A program made the position numbers and the translations under genes. Positions 34,759 through 42,933 of a DNA stretch of 64,000 nucleotides are shown in pieces (the stretch's first letter is position 1; the number at the start of each line of letters is the position of its first letter). Source of the stretch: Shinella sp. H4-D48 (GTDB taxonomy: Bacteria > Pseudomonadota > Alphaproteobacteria > Rhizobiales > Rhizobiaceae); contig NZ_CP093338.1 in the NCBI RefSeq assembly GCF_022637395.1, positions 434,001 through 498,000 on the forward strand, given 5' to 3'. Below the pieces are notes generated by a model. That model was not told the origin of the DNA. It searched no databases and worked only from the letters and a program-made list of their open reading frames with translations.

Positions 34759-35253
34759 TTAGCCGACGATCTGCACCCGGACCGTGCGCTCCCGTGGCCG
34801 GGTCTGGTCCAGATCGGCAAAATAGATCCGGCCGAACTCACCCAGAGTCATTTTACCGTCCAGCAAGGGAATGCTTTCCGAGCGGCCGAGCAGGGAGGAA
34901 CGAATGTGGCCATCGGTATTCAGGCACCAGGCATTAAGTTCGCCGCGAAGTTCGAAGGCCTGGCTGGTGTGATACGGGCCCGGATGGAGATACTGCCCTT
35001 CGTATTTGCAATCGGGAATGATCTTCTCCAGGCAATTGATCGTGTCCTGGAGAATGAGGGGGATCTTCGCATAGGTCTCCCCCTCTGAATCCTCCTGGAT
35101 CAGCACGCTGCAGCTGGTGTGCTGGCTGAACACGACCACGATGCCATCCTTGATGCCGGCCTCCGTAACGATCGAAGCGACCTTGTCGGTGACGTCTTCG
35201 AAATAGATGCCATGAGGCGAATTGACCGGTATCGTTTTATGAAACACGGGCAT
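34759..35253 (-). CDS. YjbQ family protein (secondary thiamine-phosphate synthase-like)
   Basis: A 164-aa UPF0047/YjbQ protein, somewhat longer than the usual ~140 aa owing to a segment around residues 80-115 (YLHPGPYHTSQAFELRGELN). Conserved features are VFSQHTSCSVLIQED (His-Thr-Ser), HIRSSLLG and LGEFGRIYFADLD near the C-terminus. Some YjbQ proteins show weak thiamine-phosphate synthase activity in vitro, but the physiological role is unknown. Here it is embedded between a TIM homologue and an FGGY kinase, which suggests a role in sugar-phosphate metabolism. AAAGGAG lies 9 bp upstream of the ATG. Confidence 0.85.
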   Translation of the reverse strand: MPVFHKTIPVNSPHGIYFEDVTDKVASIVTEAGIKDGIVVVFSQHTSCSVLIQEDSEGETYAKIPLILQDTINCLEKIIPDCKYEGQYLHPGPYHTSQAFELRGELNAWCLNTDGHIRSSLLGRSESIPLLDGKMTLGEFGRIYFADLDQTRPRERTVRVQIVG

Positions 35254-35266
35254 GCGTCCAACTCCT

Positions 35267-35977
35267 TTAATCTGTGGTTCTTTCGCGGTGCGCACGGCTC
35301 ATCGCCTCAATCATGCGCGACAGCATGTCCTTGGGATCCGCGGCACGCATGATGGCGCTTGTCGAGCCGGTGCCATCCGCACCTGAACGAATGATCTGGT
35401 AGACGTCATGCTCGTCGCTGATGCCCGCCCCGTGCAGCACAAGAATGTCTTTGCCCACGGTCCGCACGGCCGCGTTAATTCTTTCGACCTCCAGCGCATC
35501 GTCGTCGCTGCGTTTGCCGCCACCGATGAGGGCCGGAGATTCCGCCAACACCACGTTGGGCTCCATCACCGCGACTGCCGCGCTCTCCGCGACGGTTGCG
35601 GCGCAAACCAGCGTGGCGAGCCCGACCTCGTCGGCGCGGCGGATCGTTTCGTTGAGAACCGAAAGGCTCAACGGTTTTTCCGCGTGGTTCAACAGAACGC
35701 CGACGGCGCCGGCCTGCTTGAGGGCTTCGGGCAACACCGCGCCAACGCCCCGGCCAACCGGATTGGCATCCATGTGCTGGGCAAAGACCTTCAAATGCGT
35801 GGTCTCGTGCGCGATCCTCGAAATATCGGTGTACTGCGCCGTAAAAATGATATCGACACCGAACGTCCGGCACAGCGCATCGGCGTGGAGCGCCAGATCA
35901 AGCGCTTCGTCGCCATGCATGTAGACCTTGGGGCCGATCTCGAAATAGGGCGCCTTCAGCTTGAACGGCCTGAACAT
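35267..35977 (-). CDS. Triosephosphate isomerase family protein (EryH/TpiB-like)
   Basis: A 236-aa TIM-barrel isomerase, shorter than housekeeping TIM (about 250) and nearer the archaeal/EryH subgroup (GAVLPEALKQAGAVGVLLNH). Catalytic residues are present: Lys17 in IGPKVYM, His98 in NHAE and Glu146 in AESPALIG. In Brucella and rhizobia such a second TIM (EryH) isomerises L-erythrulose-1-P to D-erythrulose-4-P. A housekeeping role is unlikely because the gene sits in a catabolic operon. It starts 3 bases after the stop of the isomerase/epimerase gene. Confidence 0.87.
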   Translation of the reverse strand: MFRPFKLKAPYFEIGPKVYMHGDEALDLALHADALCRTFGVDIIFTAQYTDISRIAHETTHLKVFAQHMDANPVGRGVGAVLPEALKQAGAVGVLLNHAEKPLSLSVLNETIRRADEVGLATLVCAATVAESAAVAVMEPNVVLAESPALIGGGKRSDDDALEVERINAAVRTVGKDILVLHGAGISDEHDVYQIIRSGADGTGSTSAIMRAADPKDMLSRMIEAMSRAHRERTTD

Positions 35978-35980
35978 AAC

Positions 35981-36790
35981 TCAGATCCTGGCGAGAATTC
36001 TGTTCAGGTAGTCGGCAGCTTCGGGCAAGGTCACATCAGGCCTCCCCATCGTGCTGCATTCCAGGCTGATGAACTTGTTGTAGCCCGTTGCCTTGAGGGC
36101 CTTCAGGCCACGCTCCCAGTCAATGCTGCCCTTGCCCGGCGTGCACCGATTGTTGTCGCCCAGATGCACATGCCGGATTGAACCCGCGACCGCGGCAATG
36201 GCGTCGGCGATGTCGGCTTCTTCGATTGACATGTGGAAGAAATCCGGCAGGACACCCACCTCCTTCATGTCGAGCTTCGCAGCCACGCGGGCGCAGTCTA
36301 CGATGCTGTTCATGTATGGGCTTTCGTAGCGGTTTATGCCTTCCAGAAGGACGGCCGCCTCGGTGCCTGCAACCGCTTGAGCAATCTCCCTGTATGCCGC
36401 CAGGAAATTCTCTTCCTGCTCTGGCGTCATTTGCTTGTAGACGTCGAACAGAGGCAGAGGATCCTGAGGGCCGAGCAAATATTCGATTTCAGTGATTGCG
36501 CCTATCATGGCACATACTTCCGCCGCTTCGATATAGAGGGCCTTCGTCGCAGCCCGCTCGTCCGCATTGTCGCTCATCAGCTTTCCGGCTGCGGGGGACA
36601 TGAAGAGAAACTCGCAGGGAACGACGCCGGTGTTGTTTTCAAGCGTCAGCAGTTCCTCGAGCTTCTCGTCGTTCCAGCCCGCGTGGTCCGCGAATACGGT
36701 CACGCCCCTGTAGCCCCAGCGCCGTAGGAGATGTGCTTTCTCGGTCAACGTCTTTCCGGGGACCATGATATTGGTGCACGATAAAATCAT
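35981..36790 (-). CDS. Sugar phosphate isomerase/epimerase (xylose isomerase-like TIM barrel)
   Basis: A 269-aa AP-endonuclease-2-type TIM barrel from the ATG at 36790 (AAGGGA upstream). Metal-ligand regions visible are VLLEGINRYES, GVLPDFFHMSIEE, HVHLGDNNRCTPGKG and FISLECSTMG, where Glu, Asp, His and Glu would hold the divalent metal. Relatives epimerise or isomerise ketoses; EryC of the erythritol pathway belongs to the same superfamily. It lies 38 bp after the SDR gene and 3 bp before the TIM gene. Confidence 0.87.
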   Translation of the reverse strand: MILSCTNIMVPGKTLTEKAHLLRRWGYRGVTVFADHAGWNDEKLEELLTLENNTGVVPCEFLFMSPAAGKLMSDNADERAATKALYIEAAEVCAMIGAITEIEYLLGPQDPLPLFDVYKQMTPEQEENFLAAYREIAQAVAGTEAAVLLEGINRYESPYMNSIVDCARVAAKLDMKEVGVLPDFFHMSIEEADIADAIAAVAGSIRHVHLGDNNRCTPGKGSIDWERGLKALKATGYNKFISLECSTMGRPDVTLPEAADYLNRILARI

Positions 36791-36828
36791 TTCATTCCCT
36801 TCAGGACTTCGTGGTCCATGCAGCACGC

Positions 36829-37605
36829 TCAGAAGCAGGTGTAGGCGCCGTCAACGATGAAGTCGGAACCCGTCGTGAAGGAGCTGGTGTCTCCCGCCAG
36901 ATAAACGGCGATCGATTGCAGTTCTTCCGGATTGCCCATGCGCTTGATGGGCGAAAGTTCGTTCCATTGATCGATGAGCGGAACGAGCGCCGGCGAGTTG
37001 AGGGTCATTTCCGTCGCCATGTAGCCGGGGCTGATCGTGTTGACGCGAACGTTTCGCGTTGCCCATTCCACGGCCATCGCCTTGCACATCTGAATGACCC
37101 CGGCTTTGGATGCCGCGTAGGACGCTTCACGCTGAGGAACATTGACGATATGCGCGGACATCGACGCCGTGCAGATGATGGAGCCCTTGCCCTGCTTCAG
37201 CATGACACGCCCAGCAGCCTGTGCGGTGAGGAACGTACCGTTGAGGTTGACCTCGATGATCTTTTTCCAGTCCTCGTAGGTGTCATCCTCGACAGCGACC
37301 TCGTTTGAGATGCCGGCATTGCAGAATGCGATATCGAGCTTGCCGAACTCCGACAGGATGCGATCGATCATTTCGCTCACCTGCTGAGGGCTGGTGATAT
37401 CCGTCCTGATCGCTATCAATCTGTTTGAGGTCGCCGATGATATTTCGGCACATGTTTTTTGAGCCTCATCCAGATCGAGGTCGACGATAGCGACTTGCGC
37501 TCCGGCTTCGGACAAGGCCGTCGCGATGGATTTCCCGATGCCCCTCGCGCCACCGGTGACGAACGCGATCTTGCCGTCCAGCCGCATTTTTTCAAGAATA
37601 CCCAC
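36829..37605 (-). CDS. Short-chain dehydrogenase (polyol/sugar type)
   Basis: A 258-aa classical SDR: TGGARGIG (17-24), CNAG (95-98), catalytic Ser148, Tyr163 and Lys167 (YAASK), and a DGAYTCF C-terminus close to that of mannitol/arabinitol and sorbose dehydrogenases. The GTG start follows AAAGG; Met7 is an alternative. As first gene of the six-gene catabolic operon it probably oxidises the imported polyol or its phosphate. A MarR gene diverges from it. Confidence 0.9.
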   Translation of the reverse strand: MGILEKMRLDGKIAFVTGGARGIGKSIATALSEAGAQVAIVDLDLDEAQKTCAEISSATSNRLIAIRTDITSPQQVSEMIDRILSEFGKLDIAFCNAGISNEVAVEDDTYEDWKKIIEVNLNGTFLTAQAAGRVMLKQGKGSIICTASMSAHIVNVPQREASYAASKAGVIQMCKAMAVEWATRNVRVNTISPGYMATEMTLNSPALVPLIDQWNELSPIKRMGNPEELQSIAVYLAGDTSSFTTGSDFIVDGAYTCF

Positions 37606-37976
37606 AGTGAACCTTTCCCACAGTGATTTCGCCGTCTGCCCGTAGGCAAAAGGCTTTGCGAATTACGTCGTACGACCTTCCGGGCTCGGAAATCGGCGGA
37701 TCAGATGGCAGGCACCAGGCGCGAAGACGCGCACCACCCCATGCCGCCATCGGTGAGCTCGCCATCGATGAATTTTCATACTGCTCATATTCTGGTGGCG
37801 GGCGTGGTAACCGGCCGGCCATCTGACCTGGCCAAATTATGCATGCGGCGATGGTGCCAACAATGACGAAGAGTGGAATGATTGATTGGCCGAGATTATT
37901 AATTAAGCATCACGCTGGCGCGCATGACAGCACTTTTCGCTTGCATTTAATTAGGCGCCATATTATAGGCCGCCAT
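37606..37976. other. Divergent promoter region (SDR operon / MarR gene)
   Basis: About 370 bases without a supported gene. It becomes AT-rich toward the MarR gene and contains the palindrome TTAATTAA (37899-37906), followed 36 bp later by TGCATTTAATTA (37942-37953), whose complement resembles the first element (TAATTAA-GCA against TAATTAAATGCA). This near-inverted pair is a candidate MarR site. Small open frames here lack family resemblance. Confidence 0.4.
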
Positions 37977-38489
37977 ATGATAGAGATTGAACAAAAGCAC
38001 ACAGCATTGCTTCATGAGGCTCAACGCAGAGGCCAGCACGGCGTCGAGAATATGCGGCTATGTTTCGAGGTCCTCGCGCTGGCCGCAGCCATCGACAGAG
38101 CTTGTGCGCACAGGCTGGCGCCGCACGGTCTGTCGGAAGGCAAGTTCGTGCTTCTTTTTCTCCTCCACGAAAAAAAAGACGGGCTATCGCCGCATGAACT
38201 GGCTGAACGGGCTGGCGTCACACGAGCGACGATTACGGGGCTACTCGATGGCCTTGAGCATGGTGGCCTGGTTGCCCGTCGGCCCGATGCCGTGGACCGG
38301 CGCAAACTTGTGATCTCTCTTACGACAGCAGGAGAAGCCTTGGCGCTTGACCTCTTCAACGAGCACAGCCGCTGGATTGCATCGCTTTTCAAAAACTTTG
38401 ACGGCCCAAGCCGCAATACGCTGAGCGGTCTTTTGCAACGAGCACGGCTCAACGTCGATGCAGATACGGCGACGCAGCAACCTCTATGA
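37977..38489 (+). CDS. MarR family transcriptional regulator
   Basis: A 170-aa winged-helix regulator from the ATG at 37977. Seen are FVLLFLLHEKKDGLSPHELA, AGVTRATITGLLDGLEHGGL and the wing ARRPDAVDRRKLVISLTTAG, which is the MarR DxRxxxxxLT signature. An upstream in-frame ATG at 37839 would add 46 residues of AT-rich intergenic code and is rejected. Likely partner: the divergent SDR operon or the downstream small protein gene, 67 bp away. Confidence 0.9.
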   Translation: MIEIEQKHTALLHEAQRRGQHGVENMRLCFEVLALAAAIDRACAHRLAPHGLSEGKFVLLFLLHEKKDGLSPHELAERAGVTRATITGLLDGLEHGGLVARRPDAVDRRKLVISLTTAGEALALDLFNEHSRWIASLFKNFDGPSRNTLSGLLQRARLNVDADTATQQPL

Positions 38490-38556
38490 ACCACATACGC
38501 AAAACACGCACTGCGTTCACGCATTCCGCATGAAATGACAATAGAAAGGCGTTCGA

Positions 38557-38895
38557 ATGACTTACTACCTTGCCGAACTTTATAGTCCCAGACCTGCCTG
38601 GCTTGCATTGGATCAGGCCAGCCGCGGCGAATTTTTCGAGACTGTCGGCGCGGGAATGGCGTCCCTCATCGCGCGGGGCATCGAGCCCCTTGCCTCGGGC
38701 GAAGTCGAAAGCACCGCACTCCATTCCGCATCGCAGCAGTTTTTCGCATTATGGCGTGCCCCCGATCAAGCGAGTATGGACGCGCTTTTGTCAGCAATTG
38801 CAGACACGGGATGGCATGAATACTTTGAGACCATCAACGCAACGGGCGTCGGCGGCGACCTTAATCGGCACTTGGGACAACTTGCAGCCGCGTAG
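38557..38895 (+). CDS. Small hypothetical protein (DUF6616-like)
   Basis: A 112-aa soluble protein starting MTYYLAELYSPRPAWLAL, with AGMASLIARGIEPLASGEVE, FFALWRAPDQASMDALL and GWHEYFETINATGVG. The pattern of short strand, helix, strand and a WxEYF end looks like a dimeric alpha/beta-barrel (EthD/YCII-like) fold, and resembles proteins listed as DUF6616. Function unknown. AGAAAGG lies upstream, and the MarR gene just before it reads in the same direction. Confidence 0.75.
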   Translation: MTYYLAELYSPRPAWLALDQASRGEFFETVGAGMASLIARGIEPLASGEVESTALHSASQQFFALWRAPDQASMDALLSAIADTGWHEYFETINATGVGGDLNRHLGQLAAA

Positions 38896-39423
38896 CTTCC
38901 GCCTCAGCACGGCAGTTGACCGCCCGCGACCTTATGATGGCGGGCCTCTATCTCATTCATAGAAACCGCAACGTTACCGATGCAAACCCAGACCTCGCTG
39001 AGGCGGCGGGGCCATGTCAGCTGTGCGCAGCTGGCTGGCATACTCGCGTGAGGGATCCGCGGGTAAAATTGATCCAGGCGAACAGGAATTCTGCACTGAA
39101 GCCAGTCAGATATACGAGACCGGCCGGATAATGGGCGGCGCGGTTGCATCGATGCGTCTGCGTGGCGCTCTTCCCATCCGCAACCAAGCGAACTGGAATA
39201 ATCGCGAATCCAGTCAACGCCCGTGAGAGTTCCGAAACTAAATCGCATGGCAGGCCGCATCACACCGCGCGCTGGTTTTCGCCCATCGCGCCGTCGCGTT
39301 TACTCTTGTATTTTCAAACTTACATGTGTATCAAATAGCGCGCAGGCCGAGAGTTACGGGATTCGAGGCCGCCATGCACCATTCAGGCGGGAGGAGACTT
39401 CGCCTGGCCCAAGGGAGACCATC
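38896..39423. other. Long leader/intergenic region before the second sugar transporter
   Basis: About 530 bases. Open frames of 60-120 codons exist on both strands but none shows a family signature or ribosome site. Close to the transporter gene an AT-rich run near 39300-39345 (containing TTGTATTTTCAAA and TGTGTATCAAAT) looks like a promoter. It may also hold the operator of the SorC regulator encoded at the end of this cluster. No riboswitch hallmark was recognised. Confidence 0.4.
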
Positions 39424-40371
39424 ATGAAGAAAATCGCCATACTTTTGGCATGCGCAACTGCGCTTGCTCTGCCCTTCACCGCGACCGCTCAGGACGCCGA
39501 AGGAACTACCAAGAAGGATGCCTACCGCTTCGTTGTCGTGCCGAAGGTCGTGCATCCCTGGTTCGACAAGGTAAACGAGGGTGCGCAGGCCGCGGCCGCG
39601 GCCATCAAGGCCCAGACCGGCTCCGACGTCGAAGTCATCTACTCCGCACCGCAGGCTGCCGACGTGGTTCAGCAGAATCAGATCATCGACAGCGCACTTG
39701 CGACCCAGCCGGACGGCTTGGCGCTCGACCTGCTTGACCCCTCTGGTAACCGCGCATCCCTCGAGGAAGCCCAGAACCAGAAGATTCCGCTGGTCATCTT
39801 CGATTCCGTACCGCCGGAAGGCATGGCCATTCCCTATATCGGTTCGGATTTCTGCGAGCAGGCCAAGATTGCGGCCCGCCGCCTCGTCGAGGTTCTTGGC
39901 GGCGAAGGCGAAGTCGCCATCATGCAGGGTGTTCCGACGGCGCCAAACCACTCGATCCGCGCTGAATGCCACCGCCAGGTCTTCGCCGAACATCCGGGTA
40001 TCAAGGTCGTCGCCGAAGGCATCGACAATGACAGCATCGAAACGGCCCAGCAGCAGGCTGCTGCCATCATGCAGGCAAACCCGAACCTCAAGGGCTGGGT
40101 TGCATCGGACGCTGCCGGCCCGATCGGCATCGGCCAGGCGATCGTCGAAGCCGGCAAACAGGGCAAGGTCACGCTCGTCGGTCTCGACAACCTGCCGGAA
40201 ATGCTCGACATGATCCGCGAAGGCGTTGCTGACAGCTCGTCTGCTTCGCAGCCGGAACTGCAGGGCTACTGGTCTGTCATGCTGCTTTGGGCGCAGGCTA
40301 CCGGCGCAAAGGTCCCCGGCTATCTGGACACCGGAAATGCCTTCCTGACAAAGGAAAATGTGGGCGGCTGA
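39424..40371 (+). CDS. Sugar ABC transporter substrate-binding protein (CUT2), DhaKL cluster
   Basis: A 315-aa periplasmic sugar-binding protein. It begins with MKKIAILLACATALALPFTA and a signal cleavage near TAQDAE. Fold blocks: VVVPKVVHPWFDKVNEGA, PDGLALDLLDPSG, IPLVIFDSVPPEG and GWVASDAAGPIGIGQAI. GGGAGA precedes the ATG at 39424; the upstream frame is not protein-like. First gene of an operon with ATPase, permease and a DhaK-DhaL fusion kinase, so the ligand is probably a short sugar such as a tetrose, tetritol or triose (inference). Confidence 0.92.
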   Translation: MKKIAILLACATALALPFTATAQDAEGTTKKDAYRFVVVPKVVHPWFDKVNEGAQAAAAAIKAQTGSDVEVIYSAPQAADVVQQNQIIDSALATQPDGLALDLLDPSGNRASLEEAQNQKIPLVIFDSVPPEGMAIPYIGSDFCEQAKIAARRLVEVLGGEGEVAIMQGVPTAPNHSIRAECHRQVFAEHPGIKVVAEGIDNDSIETAQQQAAAIMQANPNLKGWVASDAAGPIGIGQAIVEAGKQGKVTLVGLDNLPEMLDMIREGVADSSSASQPELQGYWSVMLLWAQATGAKVPGYLDTGNAFLTKENVGG

Positions 40372-40392
40372 TCCAAAGGGATCGCATGGCCT

Positions 40393-40415
40393 GAGGCGCG
40401 GGCTTCCCGCGCCTC
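40393..40415 (+). promoter_or_regulatory. Hairpin after the binding-protein gene
   Basis: A perfect 10-bp stem GAGGCGCGGG and CCCGCGCCTC with a 3-base loop lies 22 bases after the binding-protein stop and 31 before the ATPase start. It is probably an mRNA stabiliser that raises binding-protein yield. Confidence 0.65.
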
Positions 40416-40445
40416 CTCCATTTCTTTAAGGCGCTGAGGTGCCCA

Positions 40446-41945
40446 ATGGCTTATCTTGAAACCCGCGGCCTTGGCAGGGATTTTCCCGGCGTGACCGCGT
40501 TGAACGGGGTCGATCTGTCGATTGAACTCGGCCGCACGCATATTCTCGCGGGCGAGAATGGTGCGGGCAAATCGACCCTCGTGAAAATCCTGACCGGCAC
40601 CGACCGGGCTTCCCGTGGCGACATCCTCATCGACGGTCGCAACCCCGTCGATGACTCATCCCTTTACAAGAATGTCGCCTACGTTCCGCAAGAGCTCAAT
40701 CTCTTCCCCCAGATGAGCGTTGCCGAGAACCTGTTCATGCCGTTCAGCCGGACGGGACATGGCGGGCTTCTGGTCAACCGCAGCGCTCTGGTCGAGGAGG
40801 CACGCGGCTATCTCGAACGCTTCGGCATCGAGGCCGATCCGCGCGAACTTGTGGCCAACATCTCGGTTTCAGACCAGCAGCTGCTTCAGATCGCCCGCGC
40901 CTGCACCAATGCAGATATGAAGGTGCTGATCCTCGACGAACCGACGTCGTCCCTGACGCGCGTCGAGGTCGACAGGGTCTTCAGAGTGATCCGCACCCTG
41001 CTTGATCGCGATCACGCCATCGTCTTCATCAGCCACAAGATGGATGAGGTCTTCGCAATCGGTGACGACTACACGGTCCTGCGCAACGGCGAGAAGATCG
41101 AAAACGGAAAGATTGCCGACATTTCCGAAGCCGACCTCATCCGCGCCATGTCGGGTCGCGACATCGCCTTTGAAGAGCATTTTCGTCCGAAAGGTCCGAT
41201 CAACGACACGATCATGAGCGTCCGGGGGCTTTCCGGACGGCGTTTCCAGGATGTCGACTTCGAGCTGCGTCGCGGCGAAATCCTAGGTTTTGCCGGGCTC
41301 GTCGGCGCCGGTCGCTCGGAGGTCATGCAGACGATCTTCGGCTTCCTCAAAGCGAAAGCGGGCACCGTCACCGTCGAGGGAAAGTCCTGGACACTCAACG
41401 ACACGGCCGCGTCGGTGGATGGCGGGATGCTCTATCTTTCGGAAGAACGAAAGCATCACGGCATCTTCCCGCTGCTGTCGCTGCGTGAAAACATCGGAAT
41501 TTCCATCCTGTCGCTGACGAAGGGCACCCTGGGAATCAGCAGCGGGCGCGAGCGTGAGGCCGTACAGAAGATCATCGACGAATACGGCATCCGCACCTCG
41601 GGAATGGGCAAGCGCATCTCGCAACTGTCCGGCGGCAACCAGCAGAAGGCAATCATCGGCCGGGCCATGGCAACACGACCTCGCGTGCTGATCTTCGATG
41701 AGCCGACAAAGGGCATCGACATTCGCACGAAGACCGAGATCTACCGGATCATGAAGGGCCTTGCCGAAGAGGGCGTGGGCGTCATCCTCGTCTCGTCAGA
41801 GCTCGATGAACTCAAGAAGTGCGCAAGCCGCATTATCACGATGCATCATGGCCGCATCACCGGCGCGTTCGATACCGCCGAGACGAACAATGAAACACTC
41901 GTAGGCGCCATCTTTGGCACGGAGGCGAAAGCCGATGCAAACTAA
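40446..41945 (+). CDS. Sugar ABC transporter ATP-binding protein (RbsA-type)
   Basis: A 499-aa two-domain ATPase. First domain: GENGAGKST (about residues 38-46), LILDEPTSSLT. Second: GLVGAGRSEVM, signature LSGGNQQKAIIGRAMATRP and IFDEPTKGIDI. CUT2 family. It overlaps the permease start by 11 bp. The preceding hairpin separates it from the binding-protein gene. Confidence 0.93.
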   Translation: MAYLETRGLGRDFPGVTALNGVDLSIELGRTHILAGENGAGKSTLVKILTGTDRASRGDILIDGRNPVDDSSLYKNVAYVPQELNLFPQMSVAENLFMPFSRTGHGGLLVNRSALVEEARGYLERFGIEADPRELVANISVSDQQLLQIARACTNADMKVLILDEPTSSLTRVEVDRVFRVIRTLLDRDHAIVFISHKMDEVFAIGDDYTVLRNGEKIENGKIADISEADLIRAMSGRDIAFEEHFRPKGPINDTIMSVRGLSGRRFQDVDFELRRGEILGFAGLVGAGRSEVMQTIFGFLKAKAGTVTVEGKSWTLNDTAASVDGGMLYLSEERKHHGIFPLLSLRENIGISILSLTKGTLGISSGREREAVQKIIDEYGIRTSGMGKRISQLSGGNQQKAIIGRAMATRPRVLIFDEPTKGIDIRTKTEIYRIMKGLAEEGVGVILVSSELDELKKCASRIITMHHGRITGAFDTAETNNETLVGAIFGTEAKADAN

Positions 41946-42897
41946 ACCCCTGGCACTTCTGACGCGCAGCCCGCTTGCCGGCGTTTTCGTCGCGCTGGCC
42001 GTCATCTTCACGCTTTCGGCGTTGATCTCCCCCTATTTCCTGACGCCCTATAACCTGTCCGTCATCGCGCGCGGCCTCGCCTTCGTCGGCCTCATCACGA
42101 TCGCACAGTCGATGCTGATGGTGCTCGGCGAACTCGATCTCTCGCTCGGCGTGATCGGCGGTTTTTGCGGCGTCATCTCCGGCATTCTCATGGTGCGGCT
42201 AGGTGTGGAACCCTACTCCGCGATGCTTCTGGCTGTTCTGCTCGGTGCCGCTCTTGGCCTCGTGAACGGTTTGCTTGTGACCATGCTGAGGCTTCATTCG
42301 TTGGTGCTGACCATCGGCACGGCCGGCATCTTCGGCGGCGCGAACCTCGTCCTGACGCGAGGCGTGGCGATCACCGGCATCCCGAAAGATGTGCAGTATC
42401 TCGGCCGTGGTGATGTCCTCGGCATGCCCGTACCGTTTGTGATCATGCTGATGGCGCTGGCCGTCGCCACCTTCGTGATGCTCAAGACGCCTTTTGGCCG
42501 CTACATGTATGCGATCGGCAACAACCAGGCCGGCGCGCGCATGCTCGGAATCAAGGTCGACAAGGTCCGTCTGCTCGTGTTCGTGGTCGCCGGCGCGATC
42601 GCCGCCCTTGCGGGCGTGCTCATGGTAGCCCGCCTCGGCACGGCCCAGCCGTCGATCGGCGAAACATGGGTGCTCGCGCCCATCGCGGCATCCGTCATTG
42701 GCGGCGTAGCCACGACCGGCGGCGTCGGCAGCCCGATCGGCGCCATCTTCGGTGCCGGCATCATCGCCATCATTGAGAATATCATCGTACTGTTCGGCGT
42801 CTCACCCTATTGGCAGGGTATCGTCTCGGGCGCGATCGTCGTACTCGCCATTTCCTTCGACGCCATTTCCCGCCGCTATCTGCGTCGCGACGCGTGA
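41935..42897 (+). CDS. Sugar ABC transporter permease (RbsC-type)
   Basis: A 320-aa BPD_transp_2 permease from the ATG at 41935 (GGAGG upstream, within the ATPase 3' end). Blocks: LMVLGELDLSLGVIGGFCGV, YAIGNNQAGARMLGIKVDKV and GVATTGGVGSPIGAI. About nine to ten hydrophobic segments. Partner of the ATPase encoded directly before it. Confidence 0.93.
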   Translation: MQTKPLALLTRSPLAGVFVALAVIFTLSALISPYFLTPYNLSVIARGLAFVGLITIAQSMLMVLGELDLSLGVIGGFCGVISGILMVRLGVEPYSAMLLAVLLGAALGLVNGLLVTMLRLHSLVLTIGTAGIFGGANLVLTRGVAITGIPKDVQYLGRGDVLGMPVPFVIMLMALAVATFVMLKTPFGRYMYAIGNNQAGARMLGIKVDKVRLLVFVVAGAIAALAGVLMVARLGTAQPSIGETWVLAPIAASVIGGVATTGGVGSPIGAIFGAGIIAIIENIIVLFGVSPYWQGIVSGAIVVLAISFDAISRRYLRRDA

Positions 42898-42933
42898 CGT
42901 ATCGGCTGCACAGATTTGACGAAAGACAAGAGA

